DNA from: Henriciella sp.
GTDB lineage: Bacteria > Pseudomonadota > Alphaproteobacteria > Caulobacterales > Hyphomonadaceae
Reading direction: 5' to 3'
NCBI GenBank assembly: GCA_021776655.1
Contig: JAJFFK010000043.1
Location: 26,012-90,011 of the forward strand
Length of the DNA: 64,000 bases
The notes beneath the pieces are model-generated. The model was not told where the DNA came from, searched no databases, and saw only the letters and a program-made list of their open reading frames with translations. A program made the position numbers and the translations under genes. This document shows positions 9,001 to 17,713 of the stretch, in pieces (within the stretch, counting starts at the first letter, position 1; each line of letters starts with the position of its first letter).

Positions 9001-9665
9001 CTCATCTCGCCGCGCTTGAACTTTAACAGGTTGAGCGCCGCCTTGACGCCAAGCCCGCCAGCGGTGCGCGACAGCACCAGCAACGCTTCGGGCGCACCCG
9101 TCGCGGCCGCCTCAACCCCGGCGTCGAGCACCGCCTGCCAGAGCTGGTCAGCCTCGCGATCTTCAATCTCGGTAAAGCCCGGCGAAACCCCGGCCTCGAG
9201 TGGGAACCGGCGCAGGATACGCGCACAGAAGGCGTGGATCGTCTCAATCCGCAAGCCGCCCGGCGTTTCCAGCGCCCGGGCAAATAGCGAGCGCGCCTGC
9301 TTCAGTGCATCGCGATCATAGGAGCGAGGATCACGCCCTTCAAGCATTGCCAGTTTGCCACGCAGAGCCTCATCATCGGCAATCGACCAGTCGCCAAGCC
9401 GGCTGAACAGGCGCGACAGCATCTCGTTCGCTGCCGCTTTAGTATAGGTCACACACAGGATTGAGTCCGGGTGCGCGCCCGGGCGGCCATCCGGGCGTCG
9501 CAAGAGCAGTCGCGCCACCCGGTCAATCAGCACTTTGGTCTTGCCTGATCCGGCATTTGCCTCAACCCAGGCTGATCGCGCCGGATCCGCCGCCTGTGCT
9601 TGCGCGCCTTGGGCCTGTGCAAATTCCGGACTGTCCGGTGAGAAGATCGCACCCGGCTTAGTCAT
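6075..9665 (-). CDS. addA: Double-strand break repair helicase-nuclease AddA
   Basis: AddA is the UvrD-like motor and nuclease subunit of AddAB, which resects DNA double-strand ends for RecA loading. The 1196-residue product has the Walker A ANAGSGKT at about residues 36-43, motif Ia CVTYTKAAANEM, the Walker B helicase box LLLDEAQDTSP, VVGDPKQSIYSFQGAD, the late helicase motifs TVHGAKGLQSPIVFLPD and LYVALTRASDRL, and a C-terminal PD-(D/E)xK nuclease with IYIIDYKTDR. Two possible in-frame starts lie upstream; the ATG at 9665 gives the ATGACTAA overlap with the addB stop and is preferred. It functions with AddB immediately upstream. Confidence 0.95.
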   Translation of the reverse strand: MTKPGAIFSPDSPEFAQAQGAQAQAADPARSAWVEANAGSGKTKVLIDRVARLLLRRPDGRPGAHPDSILCVTYTKAAANEMLSRLFSRLGDWSIADDEALRGKLAMLEGRDPRSYDRDALKQARSLFARALETPGGLRIETIHAFCARILRRFPLEAGVSPGFTEIEDREADQLWQAVLDAGVEAAATGAPEALLVLSRTAGGLGVKAALNLLKFKRGEMSAFARRLAAAPDADMAALVKAALDAPEASSGAIIEAAMSRDFPRAQVIAACEELRAASRKATDDKLLDGLSAMLEASDPQTQYSAYLDALAGRKHDWPPKSNPFTAALPASGQVVDLFWRKQGESEGSEITRMKAVQAQLAAAQAAERSLALLTLGLPIVADYHREKALRAALDFDDLIERTRQLLTRSGAAEWILYKLDGGLTHLLLDEAQDTSPPQWALINALVEEFQSGLGRDRINEPRTQFVVGDPKQSIYSFQGADQQHFLAESEAFLRREEPIAEAEGRAVNRPEMLMSFRSSPEILTFVDDVRARVPLTDAATDPLPPPDADLKRHQVRRANQPGQVELWPLHMPDPAVTPDTSWTPPVDHVRQDAPRRRLAADIARHIRQMIDDGETVWIEQPDRSWQRRAIQPQDILILVRSRNDLFEALIESLKQQSLPVAGADRLKLLNHIGVQDCLNLIRFALQPGDDLTLAEILRGPFCGLTDDDQHLFQLAHDRKRGVTLWQRLEAATDPCFAAARQACLQLLAAKHLPPFDFLTLHLTASDGEGLTGWDRLVQRLGEPVRDPVRALVSRALGFDMREAASLQAFLAEIEADNVELKRELGQPDGAIRIMTVHGAKGLQSPIVFLPDTVGATKSTDDPIFLGRDATPLYAPSKQFDCPVTAELRALKNIANERESRRLLYVALTRASDRLIIAGAGLGNSKTGYAKTSWYRWCLTAMLALTGDPPAPDDALQVLEGKLTFGAPAPRMEAFQIAANAPIEAPAWLGRPAGDPAPPMRLAAPSRLLEDNAPVAAPFGRARSKALRRGTLIHALLQSLPGLQADARVEAAKRFLARDPDLNEDEREEIRAVTLATLDHKAFAQVFAPGGRNEVAIVGTLPGGQLVNGRVDRLIITETEIYIIDYKTDRPAPKSSAGIGTAYVAQMAAYRAVLQQIYADHVRPVHCALLYTDGPRLIRLEPDLMSDSLNSVRSAV

Positions 9666-12600
9666 AAGCATCAAGCCCCGCCCATTCTGGTCGCCGGGCC
9701 AGCCGGGTATAGTCGGACCAAAACGTCACCCGCTCTGGTTGCGGCGCGCTGAGATAGACTTTGGCAGGGTCGGCGAAAGCTGTCAGCAGCCGAATCAGAC
9801 CTTGTTCGGCCTCATCAATAATCTCTGCGATGGGTTTGGGATCGAGCTCATTTTTGCCCGTGCCTGCTTTCTGGCCAATCTCATCAACCTTAAATTGCGC
9901 GCCGAACCGGATATAAGTGAGCGCTTCAACGCTGACGCTACCAGCCAGTTTTCCATAGCCGCCGCGCTGCGCGATCAGGCCTTGCAGCGACATTTGCGGG
10001 CTGAGCCCGGACCGCACTTGCCGTTCACTTGGCGGTTTGCCGGTCTTGAAATCAAGGATCGCAATGGCCTGACCGCCGCGCCGCTCAATTCTGTCGGCGG
10101 TTCCGGTTAGCCGGAACGTCGCGCCACCTATATCCATCTCAATCTTTCCGGTTTCTTCGGTAAGGATTTCCCCACTGACGCGATGGGCATTGTCGCCGCG
10201 CCAGGCGAGGTATTCAGCCGCGACCTGGCGACGGCTTTCACGCAGGGCAATCAGATCGGCTTCGCTCTCTCCGCCGCGCCGCAGCTCAGCCTCCAGCAGG
10301 CTGAGGAGGTCTTCGACGCCTTGATCCGGCGGGCCTGTCTCAAACACTTCCAGTGCCTTGTGCACGGCGGTTCCGCGCGCGCGCGCATCGCCCGGCAAGT
10401 TCAGCGGGTCAAGGCTTTGCAAGCCAAGCACGTACTGGCAATAGATCGCATACGGGTCACGCACCAGAGTCTCAATCCGGGTGACTGAAAGCTTGCGCGG
10501 ACGGGCAGCTATGGGCGGACAGGGCCTCGGCTCGGCGCGAAACCCGGCAGGCAAAGGCTTGATCTGCTCCATTGCCTGCACCCAAGCCAGGGGGTTCGCG
10601 CCCGCAGGCGGAGCAAGCGCGCTGTCAGCAGCACCTGCACCCAAAGCGCCGCGCGCCAATGTCCGCAACCGCCAAATCCAGCGCGAAGCCACCGCTGGTT
10701 TGTCAGCGCGCCGCCGCGCCGCCAGTAAGGTGACATTTGGCGCCGCTGCAAGCTGGGCAAAATCATGCGCCGACAGACCGATACGCTCATCCGGGTCGGA
10801 CAGGCCAATCTCGCGGCGAAACACCCGTGGCAAGAATGCATCTGCGGCGGGCTGCGCGGGCCAGACCCCTTCATTCAAGCCCGCCAGAATAAGTCGGTCG
10901 GCGGTTTGCAATCGAGCTTCGAGTGGGCCCCATATGGCCAATCTGGGATGCGGATAACCGCTGGCAATCCGGGCCTCTGCCGCCTCTGTCTTGAACAGAT
11001 CATTGAACACGATTGGGGCTTGCAGTCCAAGCGGCGCGGACATCTCCGCAAGATCACGGTACAGGCGCGACAAGCTAGCCCCATCCGAACCAGCCCAGGG
11101 TGCGGGGGCTTGAGACACAGCATCAATGAGAGCAGTAGCGCGCCCATACCAATCGGGCCCAGCGATCGGCTCACCATTGCAATCGTCACCTCCAGCCTTT
11201 GCCATAGCCGCTTCAAGCTGGTCCAGAAGATCAAGCGCAGCGGCAATATCGCGATCCGTGTAAGACGTATATTTCTGCCGCTCTGGATCGACGCCAGCTT
11301 CGATATGCTGGCGCAGACCGGCCAGCGTGTCCCAAGCCCGAATCCCGCGCAGGAAGTGGCGATCAAGCGTGTCAATTTGCGCCGCTGAGAACCGCCCCGA
11401 GGCGTGGCGCAGAACCGCCAGGAGCTTCACCGGGTGCGACAGGTCGGTGAGCCAGTCCATGACCAGAAAGGCCAGACTACCGGCGCGGCTTTGCAGAAGG
11501 GACATGCCCGCTGAGGCTGGAACCTCGACCTGCCACTGCTTCAGGAGCGCGCTGACCCGCCGGGCCAAGCCTGCGTCCGGGGTCACCAGAGCCGCTGTCT
11601 CGCCCTCGGTTTCCAATGTCTCGCGCAGCAGGAGAGCGGCGGCCATGGCCTCATCTGTCTCATCACTGGTCTCAAGCAGGCTAAGCCCAGACAGGGCGTC
11701 TTTGACAAACCCCGCCGCATCTCCGTCTGGAGCCATCTGGATCAGGCGGTCTGTCCAATCGGCGGTATTGTCCGCCGGTGCGAGCGCTTCATGGATCAGG
11801 CGGCGGCGTGCCAGAGCATTACCTATTTGCGCAACCTGTGGCCAGACGGCGACATTGGAGGGACGAACCTGCAAGTGATCAAGTGTGCGCGCCAGCGTGA
11901 ATTGCGGATGGCTAGGGGTTTCAGAGATATGCGCCCAAGCGGTCTCTGGCGCCTCGCGGTCCAGGCCCGGCAAAACGACGAGCCCCATGGGCAAGGCCAT
12001 CGCAGCACGCATCAGCACTCGGCTGGCTGGCGTCGCGCCGGTTGATCCGGCAATTACAACCGGCGTTTGCGGCGGATGTCTGGCCCATTCCTCTGCCAAT
12101 GCTTCAGCCGCCGCAAACCGGCGCGCATATGGGTCCATCGCAGCAGCGTCTTCGAGCCGGACCGGCCATTGCTGGGTGATGATCTTGAGGAATTCCAGCG
12201 ATTGCTGCCAATGACGCGCCAGCTGTTTGTCGGGAACAATCTCCTCAAGCCGCGCCCAATCGACCTCGCCGGACAGAGCGGCTTGGTCGAGCAGGCGCGC
12301 CAGTTCGCGCGCGGCGGCAAGCGCAGATGTCGGCGGGATGGCCAGGTTCTGGGTCTGATAATAGGCCATCACCAGGCGGGTCAGCTCACCGATCCGCTGC
12401 GCATTTGGCAAGGCTGGCGGCAGATCGGCGAAAGCGACCTCTGCGCTCGGCGGTGGCTCTTCGGTTTCCAGATCACCGAGCGCACGGATATCCGGTAGCA
12501 AGCAAGCCTCGCGCCCACTGGCCTGATACAGCGCGAATGCCAGCGCCCGCTCGGAGCGGTGGTTAGGAACGTAAATCAATGCATCTGCCAGCGCTTCTGG

Positions 12601-12714
12601 ATCGCTCTCAAGACCGGTTGCGGCGACCAGTGCACTGGCCAGTTCATCAAGAAAGTTTGCGCCCGGCGGGATCGAATAGAGACGCGGGCCCTCAGAAGAG
12701 AACAGATCGCTCAT
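9658..12714 (-). CDS. addB: Double-strand break repair protein AddB
   Basis: AddB is the partner nuclease and scaffold of AddAB. The 1018-residue product has an inactivated helicase fold and no convincing P-loop, as in other alphaproteobacterial AddBs. The C-terminal RecB-type nuclease carries AIAILDFKTGKPPSERQVRSG with the D-x-K catalytic pair, preceded by the LSVTRIETLVRDPYAIYC segment. The four-cysteine iron-sulphur cluster seen in Bacillus AddB is not evident. The ATG at 12714 overlaps the murU stop (ATGA); a longer in-frame start seven codons upstream is less likely. It overlaps addA by 8 bp, so the two subunits are made together. Confidence 0.94.
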   Translation of the reverse strand: MSDLFSSEGPRLYSIPPGANFLDELASALVAATGLESDPEALADALIYVPNHRSERALAFALYQASGREACLLPDIRALGDLETEEPPPSAEVAFADLPPALPNAQRIGELTRLVMAYYQTQNLAIPPTSALAAARELARLLDQAALSGEVDWARLEEIVPDKQLARHWQQSLEFLKIITQQWPVRLEDAAAMDPYARRFAAAEALAEEWARHPPQTPVVIAGSTGATPASRVLMRAAMALPMGLVVLPGLDREAPETAWAHISETPSHPQFTLARTLDHLQVRPSNVAVWPQVAQIGNALARRRLIHEALAPADNTADWTDRLIQMAPDGDAAGFVKDALSGLSLLETSDETDEAMAAALLLRETLETEGETAALVTPDAGLARRVSALLKQWQVEVPASAGMSLLQSRAGSLAFLVMDWLTDLSHPVKLLAVLRHASGRFSAAQIDTLDRHFLRGIRAWDTLAGLRQHIEAGVDPERQKYTSYTDRDIAAALDLLDQLEAAMAKAGGDDCNGEPIAGPDWYGRATALIDAVSQAPAPWAGSDGASLSRLYRDLAEMSAPLGLQAPIVFNDLFKTEAAEARIASGYPHPRLAIWGPLEARLQTADRLILAGLNEGVWPAQPAADAFLPRVFRREIGLSDPDERIGLSAHDFAQLAAAPNVTLLAARRRADKPAVASRWIWRLRTLARGALGAGAADSALAPPAGANPLAWVQAMEQIKPLPAGFRAEPRPCPPIAARPRKLSVTRIETLVRDPYAIYCQYVLGLQSLDPLNLPGDARARGTAVHKALEVFETGPPDQGVEDLLSLLEAELRRGGESEADLIALRESRRQVAAEYLAWRGDNAHRVSGEILTEETGKIEMDIGGATFRLTGTADRIERRGGQAIAILDFKTGKPPSERQVRSGLSPQMSLQGLIAQRGGYGKLAGSVSVEALTYIRFGAQFKVDEIGQKAGTGKNELDPKPIAEIIDEAEQGLIRLLTAFADPAKVYLSAPQPERVTFWSDYTRLARRPEWAGLDAYD

Positions 12715-13433
12715 GCCCCGTGGCATCGCAGCCACATCTCTGCATCTTCAAGCGCCTGCGGGTCGCCGACATGCAGCCAGAACCGGTCCAGCCTGAGGCC
12801 GTGTGCCCGCTGCGCCGGGATAAGCTGATCCCAGATACGATTGGCTGAGAAGGGTTCTACCGGGTGAGCGCGGTACAGTTGCGGCTTGGCAATCCGTATA
12901 CCAGCATACGCCCAGGGCGCTGTTTCCGCCTGACCGCGCCGCTGCAAGACCCCCTCTGCATCACAGAAAAAATCGCCAGCGCCATGATAGCCAAGGCTGC
13001 GCTTGGTATCGGCCAGCAACAGTATCTCGTCCATTATTTCGGGGTCATAATTTTGCGCCAGCCGGGCGATAGGGTCTGGTCCCGCAGGCCCCCAAAACGC
13101 ATCAGTATTGACCACAAGCATCGGATCATCACCGAGCAATTGCCCTGCCTTGGCCAGGCCGCCGCCGGTTTCAAGCACCTGCGCGCGTTCATCCGATATC
13201 ACTATTTCAAGATCACTGCGGGCGTTGAGGTGATCTTCAACAAGCTCGGCGCACCAGTGCACATTGACCACGGCGCGGGTCACCCCGGCCGCAGCAAGAT
13301 TATCCAGTAAATGATCGATCAGCGCTTTACCGCCGACCTGCAAGAGCGGCTTGGCGGTGGCATCGGTCAAAGGCTGCATCCTTGTGCCAAACCCGGCCGC
13401 AAGCACCATTGCCGTCTTCGGCACCTCAATCAT
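12711..13433 (-). CDS. murU: N-acetylmuramate-1-phosphate uridylyltransferase-like nucleotidyltransferase
   Basis: A 240-residue sugar-phosphate nucleotidyltransferase. The signature AMVLAAGFGTRMQPLTDATAKPLLQVGGKALI at the N terminus is the NTP-binding loop of this Rossmann-like family, and VVNTDAFW supplies the metal-binding aspartate. In Pseudomonas and Caulobacter, MurU converts MurNAc-1-phosphate to UDP-MurNAc in the cell-wall recycling route that bypasses MurA. That role is inferred here mainly from the adjacent amgK kinase gene, which makes its substrate. The start ATG at 13433 overlaps the amgK stop by 8 bp, and the stop overlaps addB by 4 bp. Confidence 0.88.
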   Translation of the reverse strand: MIEVPKTAMVLAAGFGTRMQPLTDATAKPLLQVGGKALIDHLLDNLAAAGVTRAVVNVHWCAELVEDHLNARSDLEIVISDERAQVLETGGGLAKAGQLLGDDPMLVVNTDAFWGPAGPDPIARLAQNYDPEIMDEILLLADTKRSLGYHGAGDFFCDAEGVLQRRGQAETAPWAYAGIRIAKPQLYRAHPVEPFSANRIWDQLIPAQRAHGLRLDRFWLHVGDPQALEDAEMWLRCHGA

Positions 13434-14517
13434 ACGTCGTCTCCAGAATGAACGGCGCAACGGTTTTGACGAAAGCGGCCATGTCCTGCACAGCTGGATG
13501 GTTTAGATTATCGGCCAATATCGCCTGTTGACGCGCCATGAACTGCTTGTAGCGCGGCTTGCCATCGCGCACGATCAAGCGCGCAAATAGGCCGGTGATG
13601 CGCAGCGCGTTCAACGTACCGATCACCGCCAACCGCTCCATGAAAGCGGTCTTGGCGCGGCCTGTCGCATCGAGATAGGCATGGATCGCAGCGCGCCGGG
13701 CGGCCTCTGAGACCTTGCGCCGGGCATCCTGTGTCAGCATCGCCATGTCCCAGGCATCCCAGCCGAGCACAGCGTCTTGAAAGTCCAGTAACCCGACTTG
13801 GCCGCCCTCCAGCCAAAGCAGGTTTTCGGCATGAAAATCGCGCAGGGTCAGGGCACGCGGGAAACCCTCTGCCTGTTGGATCAGCGCATCACTGGCTTGC
13901 TCCCAGCGCGCCCGATCCGCATCGGTCATTCGTGCCCGCTTATCGAACTTGTGCAGCCAGTCGGCAAACAGATCCGCATTTGCACGCAGCGCGACATCAT
14001 CAAACGGCAGAAGCGGCCAACGCTCATTGCCGGCTTCGATGAAAGTCGGCGCTTCCTGGCGATGAATATGGGCCAGCGTTTCTGCGGCTTTGGTATAAAG
14101 TACAGTCTCGTCGGCTTGGCCGCGCTCGATCAGCCGGGCGAATTCGTAGCCCTCACCGAAATCTTCGATCAGTGCAAAACCATTGGCACTGTCATGGGCA
14201 TAGATTTCCGGCGCACGAACACCGATGCTTTTGAGATAACCGGCGATCAGGACAAATGCCTCAACGCGAGAGGCGGCTAGGCGCGTCATCGCATTCCATC
14301 CCGACAACTCACGTTCGGCTGGCGTCATCTCCGGTGTGCAAGGATCGTCCTCTATGCGCGGCGCATCCATAAGCAGGACAGTTTGGTCGCCATGGCGTAG
14401 CCGCCCATAGCGCCGGGTCGAGGCGTCTTGATGGAGCCAAGTGAGCGACGCCCGGCTCCAGCCGCTGTCAGCCCGGAACTGGTCAATCTGCAATTGCCGC
14501 TGCGCATCAAAACTCAT
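13426..14517 (-). CDS. amgK: N-acetylmuramate/N-acetylglucosamine anomeric kinase-like phosphotransferase
   Basis: A 363-residue aminoglycoside-phosphotransferase-fold kinase. Kinase features are LIEDFGEGYEFARLI (hinge), the catalytic loop LTLRDFHAENLLWLEGG (the usual His-Gly-Asp is Arg-Asp-Phe-His-x2-Asn here) and the metal aspartate in VGLLDFQDAVLGWDAWDMA. AmgK phosphorylates MurNAc and GlcNAc at the anomeric carbon to feed MurU. The adjacent order tsaE-amgK-murU is the standard arrangement in alphaproteobacteria and pseudomonads. The gene starts 11 bp inside tsaE and ends 8 bp inside murU, so its expression is tightly coupled to both. Confidence 0.88.
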   Translation of the reverse strand: MSFDAQRQLQIDQFRADSGWSRASLTWLHQDASTRRYGRLRHGDQTVLLMDAPRIEDDPCTPEMTPAERELSGWNAMTRLAASRVEAFVLIAGYLKSIGVRAPEIYAHDSANGFALIEDFGEGYEFARLIERGQADETVLYTKAAETLAHIHRQEAPTFIEAGNERWPLLPFDDVALRANADLFADWLHKFDKRARMTDADRARWEQASDALIQQAEGFPRALTLRDFHAENLLWLEGGQVGLLDFQDAVLGWDAWDMAMLTQDARRKVSEAARRAAIHAYLDATGRAKTAFMERLAVIGTLNALRITGLFARLIVRDGKPRYKQFMARQQAILADNLNHPAVQDMAAFVKTVAPFILETTYD

Positions 14518-14953
14518 GCAGTCTGTCCTGCCAGTCTTCGCCGTGTGGTTCTAGTGTCGCGGTGCGCGTTTCCACAGAGATATCGAGGATCAGGTCAAGC
14601 CGCCATTTGGGTAGGTACCTGCCAGCCCGCACGGGCCATTCGATCAGGGTCAGTCCATCCTGAGTATCCTGCCAGCCCAGCTCCAGCACCTCAGCCGGAT
14701 CATCAAGGCGGTAGAGATCAAAATGATAGATCGGAAAGTCCGGCCCGGCATAGGTCTGCACAATCGTGTAAGTCGGGCTTGGCACCTCGGTCTCACGGGG
14801 CATTAACGCGTTAATCAGCGCGCGGACAAAAGTCGTTTTCCCAGCCCCTAGGTCACCATATAGCGCGATGACATCACCAACGCGCAAAAGCGGCGCGAGA
14901 CGGCGCGCAAGGGCGGTTGTCGCGGCCAGATCAGTGAGCGCTTCAGAAGTCAT
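14507..14953 (-). CDS. tsaE: tRNA threonylcarbamoyladenosine biosynthesis ATPase TsaE
   Basis: TsaE is the small P-loop ATPase that, with TsaB and TsaD, installs t6A37 on tRNAs reading ANN codons. The 148-residue product has the Walker A GDLGAGKT at residues 33-40, the SPTYTIVQTY segment, IYHFDLYRLDDPAEVLELG, and the late LTLIEWPVRAG motif, all typical of the family. It begins inside the preceding PLP-enzyme gene (11-bp overlap) and its end overlaps amgK. The co-transcription of a tRNA-modification ATPase with cell-wall salvage genes is a conserved quirk of this lineage. Confidence 0.95.
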   Translation of the reverse strand: MTSEALTDLAATTALARRLAPLLRVGDVIALYGDLGAGKTTFVRALINALMPRETEVPSPTYTIVQTYAGPDFPIYHFDLYRLDDPAEVLELGWQDTQDGLTLIEWPVRAGRYLPKWRLDLILDISVETRTATLEPHGEDWQDRLHEF

Positions 14954-16004
14954 TCAGGGTCGCACCGATGCTATGTAACAATTCCGCCTCGGGCTCACAC
15001 CCAACCGATAGCCGGACATAAGCTTCACTGACATTATCACCCCAGCGGGCGCGGCGTTCAGCACTGGTATGGATACCGCCAAAACTGGTTGCTGGAAAAA
15101 TGGCCGAGCAATCATTGATGAACGCTTCGGCTTTGTCCTGTGAGCTGAAGGTCAGGCCGATGACAAATCCGATATCCGGATACGTCATGGCTTCAATTGC
15201 CGTATGACGGCCAAACAGGCCGGTCAGTGCCCGTGCGTTGCTGCACATCCGCGCCATGCGCAATTCAAGCGTCATCATCCCGCGATGCACCAGAAAAGCC
15301 TCCCACGGCCCAGCTACCGAGCCGCACAGCTTGCGCCAGCGCCGGGCCTTGTCGAACAGCACGATATCGCGCGTCGCGATATGTCCGAACAGGACATCTG
15401 AATGCCCGGACATCGCCTTGGTGTCCGACGCCACAACCAGATCAGCACCAAGGTCAAGCGGGCGCTGCAAGAGCGGGGTCAGTGTGGTATTATCAACCAC
15501 AAGCAAAGTCTCAGTGCCCTTCAGCTTGGCCGCCACCGCGCCAATATCGCAGAGGTCGAGCCCCGGATTGGACGGGGTTTCAAGCCATACCACGTCATAC
15601 TGGGACAAGTCCGCTGTTTCGAACTGTGTCGTCGCCAGGGTCTCAACGTGCAGCGCCAACCCGATCGGCGTTTCCTCAAGCAGCGCGCGGGTGACGAAAT
15701 AGCCATCCGAAGGCACGACAATCCGGTCACCGGATTTCACCGTACTCATCAGCGCCGCTGTAATTGCCGCCATGCCGGTTGGAAATGCCACTGTGCGGGC
15801 CTGCTCAAGCGCACCCAGCGCCGCTTCGGTAATTTCGACCGTTGGATTGATATCGCGGCCATAGACATAAGGCGTATCCGGCGCACCGGGCAGAAAATAT
15901 TTTGCGGTTGAGACAATCGGTGCGCTGATCGGGTCACCCTTTTCGAGTCCCTTTGTATGGGCGTGCAACATCGCCATGATGTGTGGATCATTCTCAATCG
16001 TCAT
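14943..16004 (-). CDS. Cys/Met-metabolism PLP-dependent enzyme (cystathionine lyase-like)
   Basis: A 353-residue member of the trans-sulfuration enzyme family (cystathionine beta/gamma-lyase, cystathionine gamma-synthase, sulfhydrylases). Seen in order: the YGRDINPTVEITEAALGALE motif, the GMAAITAAL helix, the substrate segment LETPSNPG, the cofactor aspartate in LLVVDNTTLTP and the PLP lysine K196 in VASDTKAMSGHSDV. At 353 residues it is somewhat shorter than typical MetB/MetC. Reaction specificity is not readable from sequence; a cystathionine beta-lyase (metC-like) role is the best guess. It is the first gene of the minus-strand operon that continues into tsaE, and is divergent from the ferredoxin reductase gene. 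Confidence 0.85.
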   Translation of the reverse strand: MTIENDPHIMAMLHAHTKGLEKGDPISAPIVSTAKYFLPGAPDTPYVYGRDINPTVEITEAALGALEQARTVAFPTGMAAITAALMSTVKSGDRIVVPSDGYFVTRALLEETPIGLALHVETLATTQFETADLSQYDVVWLETPSNPGLDLCDIGAVAAKLKGTETLLVVDNTTLTPLLQRPLDLGADLVVASDTKAMSGHSDVLFGHIATRDIVLFDKARRWRKLCGSVAGPWEAFLVHRGMMTLELRMARMCSNARALTGLFGRHTAIEAMTYPDIGFVIGLTFSSQDKAEAFINDCSAIFPATSFGGIHTSAERRARWGDNVSEAYVRLSVGCEPEAELLHSIGATLNDF

Positions 16005-16081
16005 TTAGGTCTTGTGGCACACCCGGCTTCAGGCGAAAAGTAATGGTTGCGATTGCCGCAGCTTCGGTGCTTGAAAAAAGG

Positions 16082-16095
16082 TGACGCTTGCGTCA
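16082..16095. promoter_or_regulatory. 14-bp palindrome in a divergent promoter region
   Basis: TGACGCTTGCGTCA is two perfect 6-bp arms around TT. It sits in the 107-bp gap between the divergent PLP-enzyme and ferredoxin-reductase genes, 16 bp before the ATG at 16112. It could be a dimeric regulator site; which regulator is unknown. Confidence 0.35.
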
Positions 16096-16111
16096 TGTAT
16101 CCCCCGGAAGA

Positions 16112-17365
16112 ATGGGAGAACGGGTATTGGACCTGTCTGATGCAGAGAAAATCGTCATTATTGGCGGCGGTCAGGCGGCGGCGCAGGCCTGCGCATCTTT
16201 GCGTCTGTTTGGATTTGAGGGGGCGATAACTCTGGTTGCTGACGAACCTGCGCTTCCCTATCAGCGCCCACCTTTGTCGAAAGCCTATATGAAAGGCGAC
16301 ATGAGCGAGGAGCGGCTGTATTTCAGACCGGCTGCCTGGTACCAAGACAATAATATCGAAACCATGCTGTCGACCCGCGCTGTCAGTGTCGACCGCGCGG
16401 CACAGACTGTTTTCCTGCAGGATGATAGAGCCCTTCCCTATGACGCACTGATCCTGTCGACCGGATCGCGTCCCCGTGCTTTGCCGCTGCCGGGCGCTGA
16501 TCTGAAGAATGTCTTTGCCCTGCGTGATCTGGCAGATGTCGAGCAAATTCGTCCAAACATGGTCGCGGGCAAGCGCTTGGTGATCGTCGGCGCGGGCTAT
16601 ATCGGGCTTGAGGCGGCAGCAGTGGCGCGCCAGCTTGGGCTGGACGTGACGGTTCTGGAAATGGAGGCACGTGTGCTGGCCCGCGTAACCAGCCCGGTGA
16701 TGAGCACGTTCTTTGAACGCGAGCACCGCGCCCAAGGCGTCAACATTCGCACCAATACGCGCCTCGCTTCTTTGACAGGCAACGGCAAAGTCACTGCAGC
16801 GGTGCTTTCAGATGGCACAGAGATCGCGGCGGATATTGTCTTGGTTGGCATCGGTATCTTACCAAATGAAGACTTGGCCAGCGCCGCCGGAATTGCTTGT
16901 GCCAATGGGATATTGGCTGACCGCGACGCGCGCACCAGTGATCCGCTTGTGTTTGCAGCAGGTGACTGCGCCCGCCGGCCGCTGGTCCATTATGGTCGCC
17001 AGGGGCGGCTGGAAAGCGTCCATAATGCAATCGAGCAAGGCAAGCTGGCCGCTGCTGCTATTATGGGCAAACCGCGCCCGAATGAGGACTGCCCGTGGTT
17101 CTGGTCAGATCAGTACGACCTGAAGCTGCAAATCGCTGGCCTGTCAGAAAGCTATGATGAATCGGTGGTGCGCGGCGACCCTGACACGCGCAAATTTGCC
17201 GTCTTCTATCTGCGCGGCGGAAAACTGATCGCGGTTGATGCAATTAACAGCGCGCCGGAATTCCTGGCCTCGAAAAAGCTAATAATCGCAGGTACGTCGC
17301 TTGCCCCCGAACAATTAAAAGATACATCCCTATCCATGAAAGAGATTGCGGCTGCGGCCGCTTGA
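16112..17365 (+). CDS. FAD-dependent NAD(P)H:ferredoxin reductase
   Basis: A 417-residue flavoprotein of the putidaredoxin/rhodocoxin reductase type, which passes electrons from NAD(P)H through FAD to a [2Fe-2S] ferredoxin. The N-terminal FAD loop is [19 protein letters not shown], followed by [15 protein letters not shown]. The second dinucleotide fold is [21 protein letters not shown], and [11 protein letters not shown] is the late FAD motif. The C-terminal part ([16 protein letters not shown]) is the ferredoxin-reductase-specific domain. The reading frame opens at 16088; ATG 16112 was chosen, but TTG 16127 with GGGAG eight bases upstream is also possible. The ferredoxin gene follows after 13 bp and is the obvious partner; no P450 or oxygenase is nearby. 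Confidence 0.9.
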   Translation: MGERVLDLSDAEKIVIIGGGQAAAQACASLRLFGFEGAITLVADEPALPYQRPPLSKAYMKGDMSEERLYFRPAAWYQDNNIETMLSTRAVSVDRAAQTVFLQDDRALPYDALILSTGSRPRALPLPGADLKNVFALRDLADVEQIRPNMVAGKRLVIVGAGYIGLEAAAVARQLGLDVTVLEMEARVLARVTSPVMSTFFEREHRAQGVNIRTNTRLASLTGNGKVTAAVLSDGTEIAADIVLVGIGILPNEDLASAAGIACANGILADRDARTSDPLVFAAGDCARRPLVHYGRQGRLESVHNAIEQGKLAAAAIMGKPRPNEDCPWFWSDQYDLKLQIAGLSESYDESVVRGDPDTRKFAVFYLRGGKLIAVDAINSAPEFLASKKLIIAGTSLAPEQLKDTSLSMKEIAAAAA

Positions 17366-17378
17366 GGAGAAATACAAA

Positions 17379-17699
17379 ATGGCAACAATTATCTATATCG
17401 ACAATGAAGGCACAGAACGCTCGATCGAGGCAAAGAATGGCGAAACCGTCATGGAGACGGCGATCAAGAATTCCATTCCGGGAATTGATGCCGATTGCGG
17501 CGGTGCCTGCGCGTGCGCCACTTGCCATGTCTATGTCGATGCGGCGTTTCAGGACAAGGTTGGCAAGCCAGAAGACATGGAACAGTCGATGCTGGATTTT
17601 GCTGAAAACGTGCAGGACAACTCGCGCCTGTCATGCCAGATCACGATCTCTGATGAGCTTGATGGCCTGACGGTGACGACGCCGGAAAGCCAGCATTAG
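17379..17699 (+). CDS. [2Fe-2S] ferredoxin, adrenodoxin type
   Basis: A 106-residue vertebrate-type ferredoxin. Cluster ligands are C40, C46, C49 and C86 (spacing C-x5-C-x2-C-x36-C), with an extra C44 inside the loop [17 protein letters not shown]. The start at 17379 is preceded by GAGGAG seven bases away; an in-frame start further upstream inside the reductase gene is ignored. It presumably receives electrons from the reductase encoded immediately upstream and passes them to an oxygenase or to an Fe-S/heme biosynthesis step; the final acceptor is not encoded nearby. The stop lies within a small inverted repeat shared with the convergent atpC stop. Confidence 0.93.
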   Translation: MATIIYIDNEGTERSIEAKNGETVMETAIKNSIPGIDADCGGACACATCHVYVDAAFQDKVGKPEDMEQSMLDFAENVQDNSRLSCQITISDELDGLTVTTPESQH

Positions 17700-17713
17700 A
17701 CTAACAGTCTAAT
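17695..17713. repeat. Inverted repeat spanning two convergent stop codons
   Basis: ATTAGACT-AAC-AGTCTAAT is a perfect 8-bp-arm hairpin with a 3-base loop. It contains the ferredoxin TAG (17697-17699) and, on the other strand, the atpC TAG (17709-17711). There is no T-run on either side, so it is at best a weak bidirectional 3'-end stabiliser. Confidence 0.5.

Noticed and set aside
16001..16735. A 244-codon minus-strand frame opposite the ferredoxin reductase gene
   Set aside because: Antisense shadow; the plus-strand flavoprotein is unambiguous.
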